Part shown: one piece after another, positions 5,864 through 6,515 of the stretch | How the letters are laid out: each line of letters opens with the position of its first letter | Numbering within the stretch: the stretch's first letter is position 1 | DNA from: Thermodesulfovibrio sp. | Lineage (GTDB): Bacteria > Nitrospirota > Thermodesulfovibrionia > Thermodesulfovibrionales > JdFR-85 | Direction: 5' to 3' | Length of the DNA stretch: 6,515 nucleotides | NCBI GenBank assembly: GCA_027050975.1 | Contig: JALUAR010000013.1 | Span: forward strand, 1-6,515 | Notes under the pieces: generated by a model | Databases searched by the model: none | The model's input: only the letters and a program-made list of their open reading frames with translations | Told to the model about the DNA's origin: nothing | Program-made: the position numbers and the translations under genes

Positions 5864-6180
5864 AAGGGGTGCTTCAGTGGGCGCTACAGCGTATTACAGG
5901 TCTGATTCTCTTTTTCGGACTGATTGTTCATTTTTATGTTATGCATTACAGTGGTTCTTCCGCCCTGGAGTATGAAGAAATAGCCAGGAGACTTTCAAGT
6001 CCTTTCTGGAAGGGGTTTGATATCCTTTTCCTCGGCTCCATCCTGTATCACGGGTTTAACGGCCTCTGGGGAATTGCGATTGAATACATTCACTCAAGGA
6101 AACTTCTCAAAATAGCTCACACCCTGATTGTCCTGCTTGCAGCTGGACTTCTTGCTACGGGTGTAATGGTAATTGTTTAG
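5860..6180 (+). CDS. sdhD: Succinate dehydrogenase/fumarate reductase membrane anchor subunit SdhD
   Basis: A 106-residue membrane protein with three hydrophobic helices (about 5-29, 51-74, 83-106). It should form the membrane anchor with SdhC and help carry haem and quinone. The central helix reads SILYHGFNGLWGIAIEYI (60-77). H64 aligns with E. coli SdhD His71 (haem ligand) and Y76, twelve residues later, with Tyr83 (quinone site); this alignment is from memory. The N-terminal QRITG (10-14) and VHFYVMHY (23-30) mirror HRVTG and LHLYVLSH in SdhC, so the two subunits look like distant paralogues. Start is TTG at 5860, overlapping sdhC by 4 nt, with a good Shine-Dalgarno. It is slightly shorter than E. 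coli SdhD. No sdhA or sdhB follows; the next gene has its own promoter. Confidence 0.83.
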   Translation: MKGVLQWALQRITGLILFFGLIVHFYVMHYSGSSALEYEEIARRLSSPFWKGFDILFLGSILYHGFNGLWGIAIEYIHSRKLLKIAHTLIVLLAAGLLATGVMVIV

Positions 6181-6226
6181 GAGTACAATCGTTTTGGTGC
6201 TGTCCCGAATTTGCTTTGTGTCCTTT

Positions 6227-6264
6227 AGTCAGCCAGTGGGTATTGCCTGACTTATCGTCTTTTT
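6227..6264 (+). terminator. Weak terminator-like hairpin after sdhD
   Basis: AGTCAG (6227-6232) and CTGACT (6247-6252) pair perfectly, with two more possible pairs inside after a C-C mismatch, and TCTTTTT follows at 6258-6264. The stem is short and AT-rich, and the T run starts five bases beyond it, so this is a tentative end for the sdhD transcript. The rest of the 6181-6375 gap holds only the downstream promoter and leader; I see no gene in it. Confidence 0.35.
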
Positions 6265-6282
6265 GGCTTTGTCCGAAGCCTG

Positions 6283-6310
6283 GTTACATCCCCTGAAAAT
6301 CTGATATAAT
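6283..6310 (+). promoter_or_regulatory. Extended -10 promoter for the phosphohexomutase gene
   Basis: TGATATAAT at 6302-6310 is a perfect extended -10 box. GTTACA at 6283-6288 matches four of six -35 positions with a 16-bp spacer. Transcription would start near 6317, giving a leader of about 59 nt that is A/T-rich and shows no obvious structure. This marks the phosphohexomutase gene as a separate transcription unit from sdhD. Confidence 0.7.
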
Positions 6311-6375
6311 CCTTACATTACATTATCCAATCATTGAATCTACTAATCAACTAAAACAGTTAAAGGAGGAGGGGT

Positions 6376-6515
6376 ATGGAGTTCAGGAATGCTGATGAGT
6401 GCTGGAAGGTAATCCAGAAGGAGCTAAAAAGGGATCTCCTTTCCGTTATCGAGAGGTTTGCCAGAGAAAATATGTCCCCTGCAGAGGTGGTTTTCGGTAC
6501 CTCTGGCTGGAGATT
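6376..6515 (+). CDS. Phosphoglucomutase/phosphomannomutase-type protein, N-terminal fragment
   Basis: The ATG at 6376 is preceded by AAAGGAGG (6362-6369), a near-perfect Shine-Dalgarno six bases upstream. The frame stays open for 46 codons and runs off the window. It encodes a polar, helical N-terminal extension (MEFRNADECWKVIQKELKRD...) and then VVFGTSGWR at 38-46. FGTSGWRG/A is the N-terminal signature of alpha-D-phosphohexomutases, which interconvert 1- and 6-phosphates of glucose, mannose or glucosamine. The active-site phosphoserine and the sugar-binding loop would lie beyond the window, so the substrate cannot be assigned. The roughly 35-residue extension before the signature is longer than in short phosphomannomutases, where it is usually near the start. 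Confidence 0.8.
   Translation, partial: MEFRNADECWKVIQKELKRDLLSVIERFARENMSPAEVVFGTSGWR

Noticed and set aside
6266..6281. Small hairpin GGCTT/AAGCC after the sdhD terminator candidate
   Set aside because: The stem is only five base pairs with no T tract after it on either strand, so it does not support a terminator or a riboswitch.
1..6515. CRISPR arrays, tRNA or rRNA genes, transposase genes, prophage or defence genes
   Set aside because: No spaced direct repeats, cloverleaf-like segments or recognisable mobile or defence proteins are visible on either strand.

Overview
The window is an ordinary-looking stretch of bacterial chromosome with every gene on the + strand. It holds a complete branched-chain amino acid type ABC importer (livK-livH-livM-livG-livF), a CBS-ACT sensor-like protein, the two membrane-anchor subunits of a succinate dehydrogenase/fumarate reductase (sdhC, sdhD), and the first 46 codons of a phosphohexomutase. 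The binding protein has a classical signal peptide with no lipobox cysteine. That points to a free periplasmic protein and therefore a diderm (Gram-negative type) host. Composition is intermediate, Shine-Dalgarno sites are strong, and a CBS-ACT protein is present; this is compatible with Nitrospirota or a deltaproteobacterial lineage, but the placement is a guess.

Layout: (1) 1-50 holds an extended -10 promoter (its -35 lies outside the window) and the livK ribosome binding site. (2) livK, 51-1244. (3) An intergenic gap of 277 bp (1245-1521) with a strong hairpin terminator directly after livK, followed by a 136-bp imperfect palindrome with a 12-bp inner hairpin. (4) livH-livM-livG-livF, 1522-4805, each overlapping the next by 4 to 8 nt. 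(5) A 69-bp gap, then a CBS-CBS-ACT gene (4875-5519) that overlaps sdhC by one base, with sdhC overlapping sdhD by four (5519-6180). (6) A 195-bp gap (6181-6375) with a weak terminator-like hairpin and a good extended -10 promoter driving a phosphoglucomutase/phosphomannomutase-type gene that runs off the window.

How it fits together: LivK captures a ligand (probably a branched-chain amino acid; the substrate cannot be read from sequence) and delivers it to the LivHM channel, powered by LivGF. The terminator after livK probably makes livK message more abundant than livHMGF, as is common for binding-protein operons. The CBS-ACT protein may sense adenylates and an amino acid and is translationally coupled to sdhC, so it may link nutrient state to respiratory or TCA function. 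That link is inference. The sdhA and sdhB genes are absent from both flanks seen here, so the anchor subunits are separated from their catalytic partners. I see no evidence of a wholly new system. The most unusual item is the palindromic element between livK and livH.
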